Source of the DNA: Flavobacterium psychrophilum
Lineage (GTDB): Bacteria; Bacteroidota; Bacteroidia; Flavobacteriales; Flavobacteriaceae
NCBI GenBank assembly: GCA_022730285.1
Contig: DZCQ01000049.1
Location: forward strand, 1-6,466
Direction of reading: 5' to 3'
Length of the DNA stretch: 6,466 nucleotides
Numbering within the stretch: the first letter of the stretch is position 1; each line of letters begins with the position of its first letter. The position numbers and the translations under genes were made by a program. Under the pieces are notes generated by a model. The model was given only the letters and a program-made list of their open reading frames with translations. It did no database searches and was not told where the DNA came from. Below are positions 1 through 6,335 of the stretch, piece by piece.

Positions 1-293
1 AGTATGACTTCCAAGTGCCTTATGGTGTTGTGAATATTGATGGGAGCCATATACTTTCTATAGAAGAAAAGCCTACTCATAAGTTTTTTGTAAGCGCAGG
101 TATATATATGCTAAGTCCTGATGTGCTAAAATACATCCCAGAAAATCAGTTTTATGATATGCCGACACTTTTTGAAAAAATCATAAGTGAAAAACAAAAT
201 ACCATATCATTTCCCCTTAGAGAATATTGGCTTGATATTGGAAGAATTGAAGAGTATAAAAAAGCAAATGAAGAATATGACGAGGTATTTTAA
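1..293 (+). CDS. Sugar-1-phosphate nucleotidyltransferase, C-terminal part (5' end outside window); probably LegX/PtmE type
   Basis: The reading frame is open to the left edge (first whole codon at 3), so only the last 96 residues are visible. They fit the C-terminal half of an NTP_transferase domain: a YGVV segment followed by SIEEKP, then SAGIYMLSP, YDMPTLFEKI and the terminal YWLDIGRIEEYKKANEEY. Such enzymes join a sugar 1-phosphate to an NTP in the cytoplasm. The WLDIGR...Y.KAN ending is typical of the PtmE/LegX group, which makes GDP-GlcNAc for legionaminic acid synthesis; in Campylobacter jejuni ptmE lies close to the CMP-legionaminate synthetase gene, as here. The GTG at 15 is an internal Val codon, not the start. 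Whether N-terminal CBS domains are present, as in PtmE, cannot be seen. The family call is solid. The LegX assignment is inference from context; a RfbA/RmlA- or mannose-1-phosphate-type enzyme is less likely. The stop overlaps the next start as TAATG. Confidence 0.85.
   Translation, partial: YDFQVPYGVVNIDGSHILSIEEKPTHKFFVSAGIYMLSPDVLKYIPENQFYDMPTLFEKIISEKQNTISFPLREYWLDIGRIEEYKKANEEYDEVF
282..285 (+). promoter_or_regulatory. Ribosome binding site for the cytidylyltransferase gene
   Basis: GAGG lies 7 bases before the ATG at 293, inside the last codons of the upstream gene. It supports that start and, with the TAATG junction, suggests translation coupled to the upstream gene. Confidence 0.55.
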
Positions 294-1003
294 TGTATCA
301 AAATAAAACTTTTTTAGCAATTATTCCTGCACGAGGTGGTAGTAAAAGATTACCTAGAAAAAATGTGCTTGATTTATGCGGCAAGCCACTCATCGCTTGG
401 AGTATAGAAGCTGGATTAAATAGTAAATATATAGATAAGGTTGTTGTTTCAAGCGATGATGATGAGATTTTAGAGATTTCCAAAATTTTTGGAGCAGAAA
501 CTATCAAACGACCTGATGAACTTGCAAGTGATACAGCGACTACATTTGATGCTATAAAACATACGATTGACAATCTTGAAAAGTATGATTATATAGTTTT
601 ACTTCAACCCACTAGCCCATTGAGAAATGAAAAACATATTGATGAATCTATAGAACTTCTAGAAGAAAAAAATGCAGATGCTGTAGTTAGTGTGTCTGAA
701 ATGGATCATAGTCCACTTTGGAGTAATACTTTGCCAGAAGATGGAAATATGAACAACTTTTTAAGAGATGAAGTTTTAAATAAACGAAGTCAAGATTTGG
801 CTAAATATTATAGACTAAATGGTGCTATTTATATATGTCAAACAGAAAAACTTTTCGAGAATAAAGGATTTTTTTTAAAAGATAATATTTTTGCATATAC
901 GATGGATAGAAAAAATTCTATTGATATTGATGAAGAGATTGATTTTCAGATGGTAAATATACTTATGAAAACAACAAATAAAAATAACGAGATTTCTAAA
1001 TGA
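293..1003 (+). CDS. neuA: CMP-nonulosonate (acylneuraminate / legionaminate) cytidylyltransferase
   Basis: This enzyme activates a nine-carbon sialic-type acid with CTP, giving the CMP-sugar donor and pyrophosphate in the cytoplasm. At 236 residues it has the usual single-domain length. Visible family motifs, in order: the nucleotide-binding loop IIPARGGSKRLPRKN (10-24), VSSDDDEI (52-59), RPDELASDTATT (73-84), LLQPTSPLR (103-111), R165/Q167/D168 followed by YRLNGAIYI (173-181), and SIDIDEEIDF (209-218), whose D211 and D213 match the metal-binding aspartates of NeuA. All key positions look intact. The sequence does not reveal whether the substrate is Neu5Ac, legionaminate or pseudaminate. The LegX-like neighbour upstream favours legionaminate (LegF/PtmB). 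The IIPARGGSK loop resembles NeuA/LegF more than PseF. The 1-base overlap upstream and 4-base ATGA overlap downstream place it in an operon. Confidence 0.93.
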   Translation: MYQNKTFLAIIPARGGSKRLPRKNVLDLCGKPLIAWSIEAGLNSKYIDKVVVSSDDDEILEISKIFGAETIKRPDELASDTATTFDAIKHTIDNLEKYDYIVLLQPTSPLRNEKHIDESIELLEEKNADAVVSVSEMDHSPLWSNTLPEDGNMNNFLRDEVLNKRSQDLAKYYRLNGAIYICQTEKLFENKGFFLKDNIFAYTMDRKNSIDIDEEIDFQMVNILMKTTNKNNEISK

Positions 1004-2547
1004 ATATATTAAAAAAACTATATGCTACTTTCTTTAAAAAATATAATTTATCTAAGGAAGAAAAAGAATTTGTAAAATTAAACAGTGGAATCTGGACTAA
1101 GAATGATGGTCCTATTGGTGTATTGATAGAAGGATTTTTATATTCTCCAATAAGTGTTATTGATAAATCAAGAATAGCTAAAGCAATAGAAGAAAAGCTT
1201 GGTTTGCAATCTTTAGTTTTACTAAGAGGAGTTAATAAGCGTTCTAGCAATGTTTACGAAATATATAAATCCTTTTCAATTAATAATTTTATTTTTTGGT
1301 GGTTAAAATATATAAATTTATTTTTATTTTTTAAAGTTATTATTTCAACATTTCTTTTATTTAAGAAATATAAAACAGGTGAAGCATTGCTAAATCTCGA
1401 AAAACATGGAATTGTAATTGGTGATTTATTGTATGACACATTAATTAGGTTTAATCCTAGAAGTTACACGGTATCAAATATTTCGTATAAGCAACATTTT
1501 AGATTGATTTTTAGGGCATTGTATAGTTTAGAAATATATGAACAATTATTTGATAAATACAACTTCAAGGCTGTTGTAACCAGTCATAATGTTTATGCAG
1601 AGTATGGTATTCTATGTAGACTAGCAAATAAGCATGGTATTAATGTTTATTTGAAAGATATGAAGGTTTTTAAACTTTATGATGAAAAAATTAATATTAA
1701 TGAGCATTTCTTAAAACCTAATATGGAGCAGTTTACACAAGCACTCGCAGATGATTCTATACACAATAAAGCATTGGAATATTTAAATAGTAGATTAGAT
1801 GGTACGACCGATCAAATTGATGTAAAAAATGCTTATACCAATAAAAATATGTATTCAAAAAAAGATTTAATAGATTTATTTAATCTAAATATAGGCAATA
1901 AGAATGTATTTATTTTAGCCCATGCTTTTTCAGATGGACCACATGTAGGTGGAGGTTTGCTTTTTAATGACTATTATCATTGGCTTGTTGAAACAATTAA
2001 GATTATGTCAACCGTTAAAGGCGTTAATGTATTTGTTAAACCGCATCCTAGTTCTTATATGTGGAATGAAAGTGGAGCGGTAGAGGATATTCTTTCTCAG
2101 TTATCCATTGATAATATACATATACTACCAAATGATTTTAATACAAATAGCATCAGAGACATTGCTGACTATCTTTTAACAGCTCGTGGAACGGCTGGGC
2201 TAGAATTTAGTTGTTTTGGTATTCCTACGATTACAGCGGCTCAAGGTTACTATAGTGGATTTGGGATTGCACATGAACCTAAAACGAGAAAAGAATATAA
2301 AGATACTTTAAAGAATATTTTAAAAATTGGGACATTGAATGAAGAAGTGAAAAAAAAGGCAACAATTGTTTTATATTTATCTTTTCAACATTATTGGCAC
2401 TCTGATGTCCTGCCAAGAAGAGAAATGCTTCCAGGAGATGACTATGATGTTTTGTATAAATTACAATATAAAGAACTCTGTGAAAATCTAAAAGCTGGAA
2501 AAGAAATGAAAGATTCTTTTTATAATTATGTTTATTCACTTGTATGA
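1000..2547 (+). CDS. Putative GT-B glycosyltransferase, capsule-polysaccharide-biosynthesis type (unassigned family)
   Basis: I do not recognise a named gene. The 515-residue protein resembles large capsule-synthesis transferases (the KpsC/KpsS or CDP-glycerol glycerophosphotransferase-like GT-B group). An IGDLLYDTLIRF segment (140-151) is followed by a Rossmann-like stretch (about 180-220, including VVTSHNVYAEYGIL). The C-terminal half has LAHAFSDGPH (306-315), VFVKPHPSS (344-352) and a nucleotide-sugar-site-like LLTARGTAGLEFSCFGIPTI (392-411). The KPHP plus GT.G.E....G.P pattern is seen in transferases using CMP-, CDP- or UDP-linked donors. Residues 94-121 are strongly hydrophobic and aromatic with only two Lys, suggesting membrane association. 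There is no signal peptide. The ATG at 1000 overlaps the cytidylyltransferase stop as ATGA, with only a weak CGAGA upstream. Position directly after the CMP-sugar synthetase makes a nonulosonic acid transferase role plausible, but this is inference. Confidence 0.68.
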   Translation: MNILKKLYATFFKKYNLSKEEKEFVKLNSGIWTKNDGPIGVLIEGFLYSPISVIDKSRIAKAIEEKLGLQSLVLLRGVNKRSSNVYEIYKSFSINNFIFWWLKYINLFLFFKVIISTFLLFKKYKTGEALLNLEKHGIVIGDLLYDTLIRFNPRSYTVSNISYKQHFRLIFRALYSLEIYEQLFDKYNFKAVVTSHNVYAEYGILCRLANKHGINVYLKDMKVFKLYDEKININEHFLKPNMEQFTQALADDSIHNKALEYLNSRLDGTTDQIDVKNAYTNKNMYSKKDLIDLFNLNIGNKNVFILAHAFSDGPHVGGGLLFNDYYHWLVETIKIMSTVKGVNVFVKPHPSSYMWNESGAVEDILSQLSIDNIHILPNDFNTNSIRDIADYLLTARGTAGLEFSCFGIPTITAAQGYYSGFGIAHEPKTRKEYKDTLKNILKIGTLNEEVKKKATIVLYLSFQHYWHSDVLPRREMLPGDDYDVLYKLQYKELCENLKAGKEMKDSFYNYVYSLV

Positions 2548-2558
2548 TAGGTTATTAA

Positions 2559-3776
2559 ATGTTTAAAAAAAGTATAGTTTACTTGCTAATTGTTTATTTG
2601 GTGCAAGCATTAAATGTTGTATTAAATATTCTTTTGATTAGGTTTTTATCTCTGGAGCAGTTGGGTCAAATCACTATAGCTAAAGTTTTTTTTCAATTCA
2701 TGGATTATACTCATCTTGGTAGTAGGTTTGCTATGGATAGGTATATTCCTACCCACACTAAAGAGAATGGGGAAAAGCTTACTCTATTGACAATGAATAT
2801 TAGTATGTTCATGTCGGTTTTGACTATTATAGTAGTTTATTTTTTTATTAATAATAGCGCTACTGTTTTGATCTTTATGATTTCTGGCTTTTTCTATGCC
2901 ATTGCAACGATATATAAAGCATATTTGAGAGCAAGAGAAGAGACTAGAGAGATGTTTTTTGTAGTTCTTTTAAGCATGTTACTGCCTGTAATTATTCAGG
3001 TTGTTGCAATTTATTTTTTTGATTTTAAGACTTTTATTGTTTTATATTTTATTTCTTATCTATTTGGTTTTTTATTATTGGTCTATAAATTTAAACTTAT
3101 TAGTTTGATGTCTCTCGCTGTATTAATAAAAAAAACAAGAGATATATACTCTGCAAGTTCGCTTTTATTTTTAACTTCTTTAGTTTTATTTTTATCATTT
3201 TCAATTGATAAAATACTTTTAGAGCATTATAGAGGTAGTGAACTTTTAGGTGAATATTCAATCATTCTTTTTGTTTTTGCAACTTTACTAATTATTCCTG
3301 GGACATTAGCGGAATTGGTTTTTCCTAAAATAATAAAAAAAGTCACATCCTCATCAGAGCTGATACATGTAAAAGAAATGGCCTTTGTTTTTTTCCCAAC
3401 CTTATTCTCTATCGTCATAGCTAATTTATTTATGGACTATTTTATTATTAAGTTTACCGATTATTCTTACTTGCTAAACTATCTACATTTGGTATCATGG
3501 GCGACATTACCTTATGCAATTACTTCGATTTTATACCATACTTTAAATGCATTAGATCAAAGAAAAACAATACTCAAAATAAATTTTCTAGTCTTGCTAG
3601 CTTATATAGGATATTTATATATTTTATTATTTTTATCAGATGGAAATATTTTTACAGAATTAGTTTGGGGTAGAATTATATATGGAATAGTTCTATCAAT
3701 ACTTTATGTATTAAGCTTGGTCTTATATTCAAAAAAAGAAAGGAACTCTTTGCGTGCTTCATGCTTTAAAAATTAA
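2559..3776 (+). CDS. wzx: Polysaccharide repeat-unit flippase (Wzx-like, MVF/MATE-fold superfamily)
   Basis: Wzx proteins move the undecaprenyl-diphosphate-linked repeat unit from the cytoplasmic to the periplasmic face of the inner membrane. This 405-residue protein has the normal length and about 12 hydrophobic segments, roughly at 7-28, 36-54 (more polar), 76-97, 101-122, 134-154, 157-177, 199-220, 230-255, 273-295, 309-329, 340-360 and 371-390. It opens with the typical ALNVVLNILLIRFLSLEQLG pattern, in which the first helix leads into a short LGQ turn. The middle carries SIDKILLEHYRGSELLGEYS (215-234), the D-K-x-L...LGxYS pattern common in O-antigen flippases. The gene follows the putative transferase after 11 bases, with a weak TAGG at 2548-2551. 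Wzx sequences diverge strongly, so the call rests on topology, these patterns and position before a polymerase. The last 23 bases overlap the polymerase gene. Confidence 0.88.
   Translation: MFKKSIVYLLIVYLVQALNVVLNILLIRFLSLEQLGQITIAKVFFQFMDYTHLGSRFAMDRYIPTHTKENGEKLTLLTMNISMFMSVLTIIVVYFFINNSATVLIFMISGFFYAIATIYKAYLRAREETREMFFVVLLSMLLPVIIQVVAIYFFDFKTFIVLYFISYLFGFLLLVYKFKLISLMSLAVLIKKTRDIYSASSLLFLTSLVLFLSFSIDKILLEHYRGSELLGEYSIILFVFATLLIIPGTLAELVFPKIIKKVTSSSELIHVKEMAFVFFPTLFSIVIANLFMDYFIIKFTDYSYLLNYLHLVSWATLPYAITSILYHTLNALDQRKTILKINFLVLLAYIGYLYILLFLSDGNIFTELVWGRIIYGIVLSILYVLSLVLYSKKERNSLRASCFKN
3740..3744 (+). promoter_or_regulatory. Ribosome binding site that fixes the GTG start of the polymerase gene
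   Basis: AAGGA lies 9 bases upstream of the GTG at 3754, inside the last codons of wzx. The ATG at 3761 is out of frame and meets a stop after one codon, and I see no better-placed in-frame start. This site therefore supports the GTG and the 23-base overlap. Confidence 0.7.
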
Positions 3777-5184
3777 AAAAGTTAGAATAATTATAAATTT
3801 TTTGATTGCATCATCTATATTGTTATCATATTATTTTCTTTATTTTCTTGCATCACCACCAGAAGTATATAAAACAGTATTTCAATTCTATATTATTGTT
3901 ATTTCTTTATTGCTAATAGGGTATTACCGTATTATAAATGCCTTTGGATTATTAATTCTTTTTTTTATTTCAAATACCATATTTATGTATGGTTCAATTT
4001 TATTTAAAGAACCAAATGATATTCGAGGTTTATTTTTTGACCCATACTATTTTTCTCTAGATACCTATATGTTTATAATCCAAAATTTATATTTTAATCT
4101 ATCTGGATTTGTATTTGGTCTTTTTTTGGTTGAGATATTTAGTAAGAGCGATAAATCATTATATATTGAGAAAAAAGATAAACTTAATAAATATGACAAA
4201 AAAATTGCGACTATACTTTTTTATGGCATAGGTATAGCTATGGCAATAAGTTTTATCTTTGCATACGAGAAGATTTCACTGCTTCTTGTATCGACATATC
4301 TAGAGGCGAGAAAATATGATAGTCTATATCTAAGATTATATCATGTGTTTTTTATTCCTCTTTTGCTTTTGGCTCTTTCCTTGAGGGTTAATGTTACTCA
4401 AAAGAAAAAATTATTTTTTTTATTATTTGTGGAGGCTGTTATTTCAGGTTTGCAAGGGGCAAGAGGCGGATTTGTTGTGTCAATAATGTTTTATATTTGG
4501 TATAGTAGTTTTGTGTTTGGTAATAAAATTAATATTTTTAAAGCTATTCTGTATGCTATTTTTTTTACTATATCAATCACGATTTTATCTGCTTTACGAA
4601 GTGATAGCCACGAGATTAGCGTAGCTTTAAATATTGGTGATACCATTACAGACATAGCAATAGAACAAGGTTCTTCAGTTGCTCTTATTGGATATTATGT
4701 GGACTATCCTATTATACAAAACAACCCATCTAGTGTGCCATTTATTTTTGGTGTATTCGACAATTTTTATTTATTGTTGTTTGACAAGGAGACACACCAT
4801 TTAAATGCGAGTAGTGCCATATACGCAAAAAATTCTTCCATTGTAGGACAACGTATATCGGCTGTAACAAACCCGAATCTATATGAGAGTGGTGCTGGAT
4901 TGGGGGGAAATTATATATTGGAAGAATATAATTTTATGGGGTTTTTTGGCATTGTGCTGCTTACGGCATTATATGTTTATATGCTTCATTGTTCACAAGC
5001 TATTATAATATATAGCAATAGTATACTGCTTAAAATTATTTTATTAGGATTTATTTATTATTCTTTTTTTATGCCAAGAACGCAATATTTTGTATTAGGT
5101 GTAACGCAAATAGGTGCAATTTTTCTAGTTTATTTTTTTTATGTCATTCTAAGTAATTACTTAAGAAAAGGAACCAATAGATAA
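3754..5184 (+). CDS. wzy: O-antigen / capsule repeat-unit polymerase (Wzy-like)
   Basis: Wzy joins flipped, lipid-linked repeat units into a polymer at the periplasmic face of the inner membrane. The 476-residue protein is almost all hydrophobic, with about 11-12 membrane segments, roughly at 11-32, 41-57, 62-82, 104-128, 151-171, 194-212, 218-248 (possibly two), 258-281, 394-412, 417-435 and 441-467. A large soluble loop of about 110 residues (283-392) sits before the last helices, as expected for Wzy. Motifs fit the O-antigen polysaccharide polymerase group: GARGG (235-239) at a helix end, EQGSS (304-308), and GAGLGGNYILEEYNFMGFFG (380-399), which matches the usual G.G...N.I.E.Y..FG..G. It starts with GTG, supported by AAGGA, inside the end of wzx, and ends with a TAATG junction to the glycosyltransferase. 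Polymerases vary greatly in sequence; an O-antigen ligase is the main alternative, but these motifs and the wzx neighbour favour Wzy. Confidence 0.87.
   Translation: MLHALKIKKVRIIINFLIASSILLSYYFLYFLASPPEVYKTVFQFYIIVISLLLIGYYRIINAFGLLILFFISNTIFMYGSILFKEPNDIRGLFFDPYYFSLDTYMFIIQNLYFNLSGFVFGLFLVEIFSKSDKSLYIEKKDKLNKYDKKIATILFYGIGIAMAISFIFAYEKISLLLVSTYLEARKYDSLYLRLYHVFFIPLLLLALSLRVNVTQKKKLFFLLFVEAVISGLQGARGGFVVSIMFYIWYSSFVFGNKINIFKAILYAIFFTISITILSALRSDSHEISVALNIGDTITDIAIEQGSSVALIGYYVDYPIIQNNPSSVPFIFGVFDNFYLLLFDKETHHLNASSAIYAKNSSIVGQRISAVTNPNLYESGAGLGGNYILEEYNFMGFFGIVLLTALYVYMLHCSQAIIIYSNSILLKIILLGFIYYSFFMPRTQYFVLGVTQIGAIFLVYFFYVILSNYLRKGTNR
5168..5172 (+). promoter_or_regulatory. Ribosome binding site for the GT4 glycosyltransferase gene
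   Basis: AAGGA (within AAAAGGAA) lies 11 bases before the ATG at 5184, inside the last wzy codons. It supports the start that forms the TAATG junction. Confidence 0.6.
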
Positions 5185-6335
5185 TGAAGATCATAATTAA
5201 TACTTCCAATCTCTATGTCGGTGGCGGATTACAAGTCGCATTGTCATTTCTAAATGAACTGAAAGAAATGGAGCAAAAACATGAGTATAGCGTCTTTCTT
5301 TCACAAGCTGTAAACAAGCAAATAGATCGCAATGGTTTTCCGTCAAATTTCTTTTTTTATTTAATAGAAAAATCACCTGCCTCTCTCAAAACACGAAAAA
5401 ATATCCTAACCATCATGAATGGCTTGAAAGCCGAGATCAAACCTGATATCGTTTTTAGTGTTTTTGGTCCTGCCTACTGGCGACCGCGTAGCCATCATCT
5501 AGTAGGATTCGCAGACGGGTGGGTATATAATCCGGATTCTGTTGCTTATGATAGACTCTCTTTTTTCAGAAGAATTAAAATGAGATTAGCTATAAAGTAC
5601 AAATTGCATTATCTTCATAGGGATGCTGATTTTTATGTTTTAGAAACGGATGATGCCGCAAATAAATTATCAACTATTATGAAGAAAAATAAAAGCTATT
5701 TTTTTGTTGTAGGCAATACATTTAGTAATGTATTTTCAGATACTCAGTACTTGTCTGAAAAGAATAAATATTATATTAAATTACCTGTTAAAACTGATGA
5801 TGAGTTTAGATTATTGTATGTGGCTCATAATCATCCATCAAAAAATTTAGGCATTATCAATAAAGCTATAAAATATCTACAAAATTACAATATAAAGTTT
5901 ATAGTGACTATTGAAGAACAAAGCTATTCGGAAATTTTTGACGTTGATTCTAGAGATAAGGTAATCAATGTTGGACCTGTCCCTCAATACTCATGTCCAT
6001 CACTTTATAATCAAACAGATGCTGTAATATCGACTTCACTTTTGGAAACTTTTAGTGCAGCTTATCCTGAGAGTATGAAATTGAAAAAGCCGTTATTGTC
6101 ATCTGATTTTTCTTTTGCCAGAGATATTTGTGGAGATAGTGCTTTGTATTTCGATGCATTAGATCCAAAAGATACATCAGAAAAAATCATTATGTTGATG
6201 AATGATAAAATACTACAAAATAATCTTGTTGAAAAAGGAAAAAAAAGAGTGAAAGAGTTTGAAACGGCACGATCTCGTGCAGAAAAATATATCACCCTAT
6301 GTGAAAAACTAGTTAAAAAGGATACAAATGTTTAA
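5184..6335 (+). CDS. Glycosyltransferase, GT-B fold, family 4-like
   Basis: A 383-residue cytoplasmic transferase, expected to add one sugar from a nucleotide donor to the lipid-linked repeat unit. The N-terminal domain opens with MKIIINTSNL and the glycine loop VGGGLQVAL (12-20), the acceptor-side loop of GT4 enzymes, and contains FGPAYWRPRSHHLVGFADGW (94-113). The second domain starts near 205 with RLLYVAHNHPSKNL (209-222), the usual GT4 entry including the S/H-K-N residues. The E-x7-E donor-site signature is complete: E288 and E296 in LLETFSAAYPESM, followed by KKPLLSSDFSFARDICGDSALYF up to about 323. Length is normal and nothing is truncated. Donor and acceptor sugars cannot be read from sequence. 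The gene directly overlaps wzy (1 base) and the dehydratase gene (8 bases). Its 5' third, especially 5461-5520, is richer in GC than the rest. Confidence 0.9.
   Translation: MKIIINTSNLYVGGGLQVALSFLNELKEMEQKHEYSVFLSQAVNKQIDRNGFPSNFFFYLIEKSPASLKTRKNILTIMNGLKAEIKPDIVFSVFGPAYWRPRSHHLVGFADGWVYNPDSVAYDRLSFFRRIKMRLAIKYKLHYLHRDADFYVLETDDAANKLSTIMKKNKSYFFVVGNTFSNVFSDTQYLSEKNKYYIKLPVKTDDEFRLLYVAHNHPSKNLGIINKAIKYLQNYNIKFIVTIEEQSYSEIFDVDSRDKVINVGPVPQYSCPSLYNQTDAVISTSLLETFSAAYPESMKLKKPLLSSDFSFARDICGDSALYFDALDPKDTSEKIIMLMNDKILQNNLVEKGKKRVKEFETARSRAEKYITLCEKLVKKDTNV
6318..6322 (+). promoter_or_regulatory. Ribosome binding site for the dehydratase gene
   Basis: AAGGA, within AAAAAGGA, lies 5 bases before the ATG at 6328 and inside the last codons of the glycosyltransferase gene. 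It supports the 8-base overlap start. Confidence 0.65.

Noticed and set aside
298..573. Minus-strand open frame opposite the cytidylyltransferase
   Set aside because: It lies wholly opposite strongly conserved NeuA motifs, and its protein is low-complexity and Ser/Leu-rich without recognisable domains. It is a shadow of the real gene.
567..595. Promoter-like TTGACA, 17-base spacer, TATATA
   Set aside because: It lies inside conserved coding sequence of the cytidylyltransferase, the -10 match is only partial, and such matches are common by chance in AT-rich DNA. No gene start follows within 400 bases.
2279..2539. Other minus-strand open frames (also 996-1250, 1254-1439, 3227-3418 and 6062-6295)
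   Set aside because: Each is short and opposite a well-supported + strand gene. None shows a recognisable domain.
2548..2558. Terminator or promoter in the only intergenic gap
   Set aside because: The gap is 11 bases, has no inverted repeat and no room for a promoter. It holds only a weak ribosome-binding sequence.
2686..2693. Eight-base T or A runs (also at 869, 2350, 3128, 4414, 4559, 5133 and 6239) as phase-variation switches
   Set aside because: Many runs of the same length are spread over several genes, as expected for this base composition. All frames are intact and none is near a promoter.
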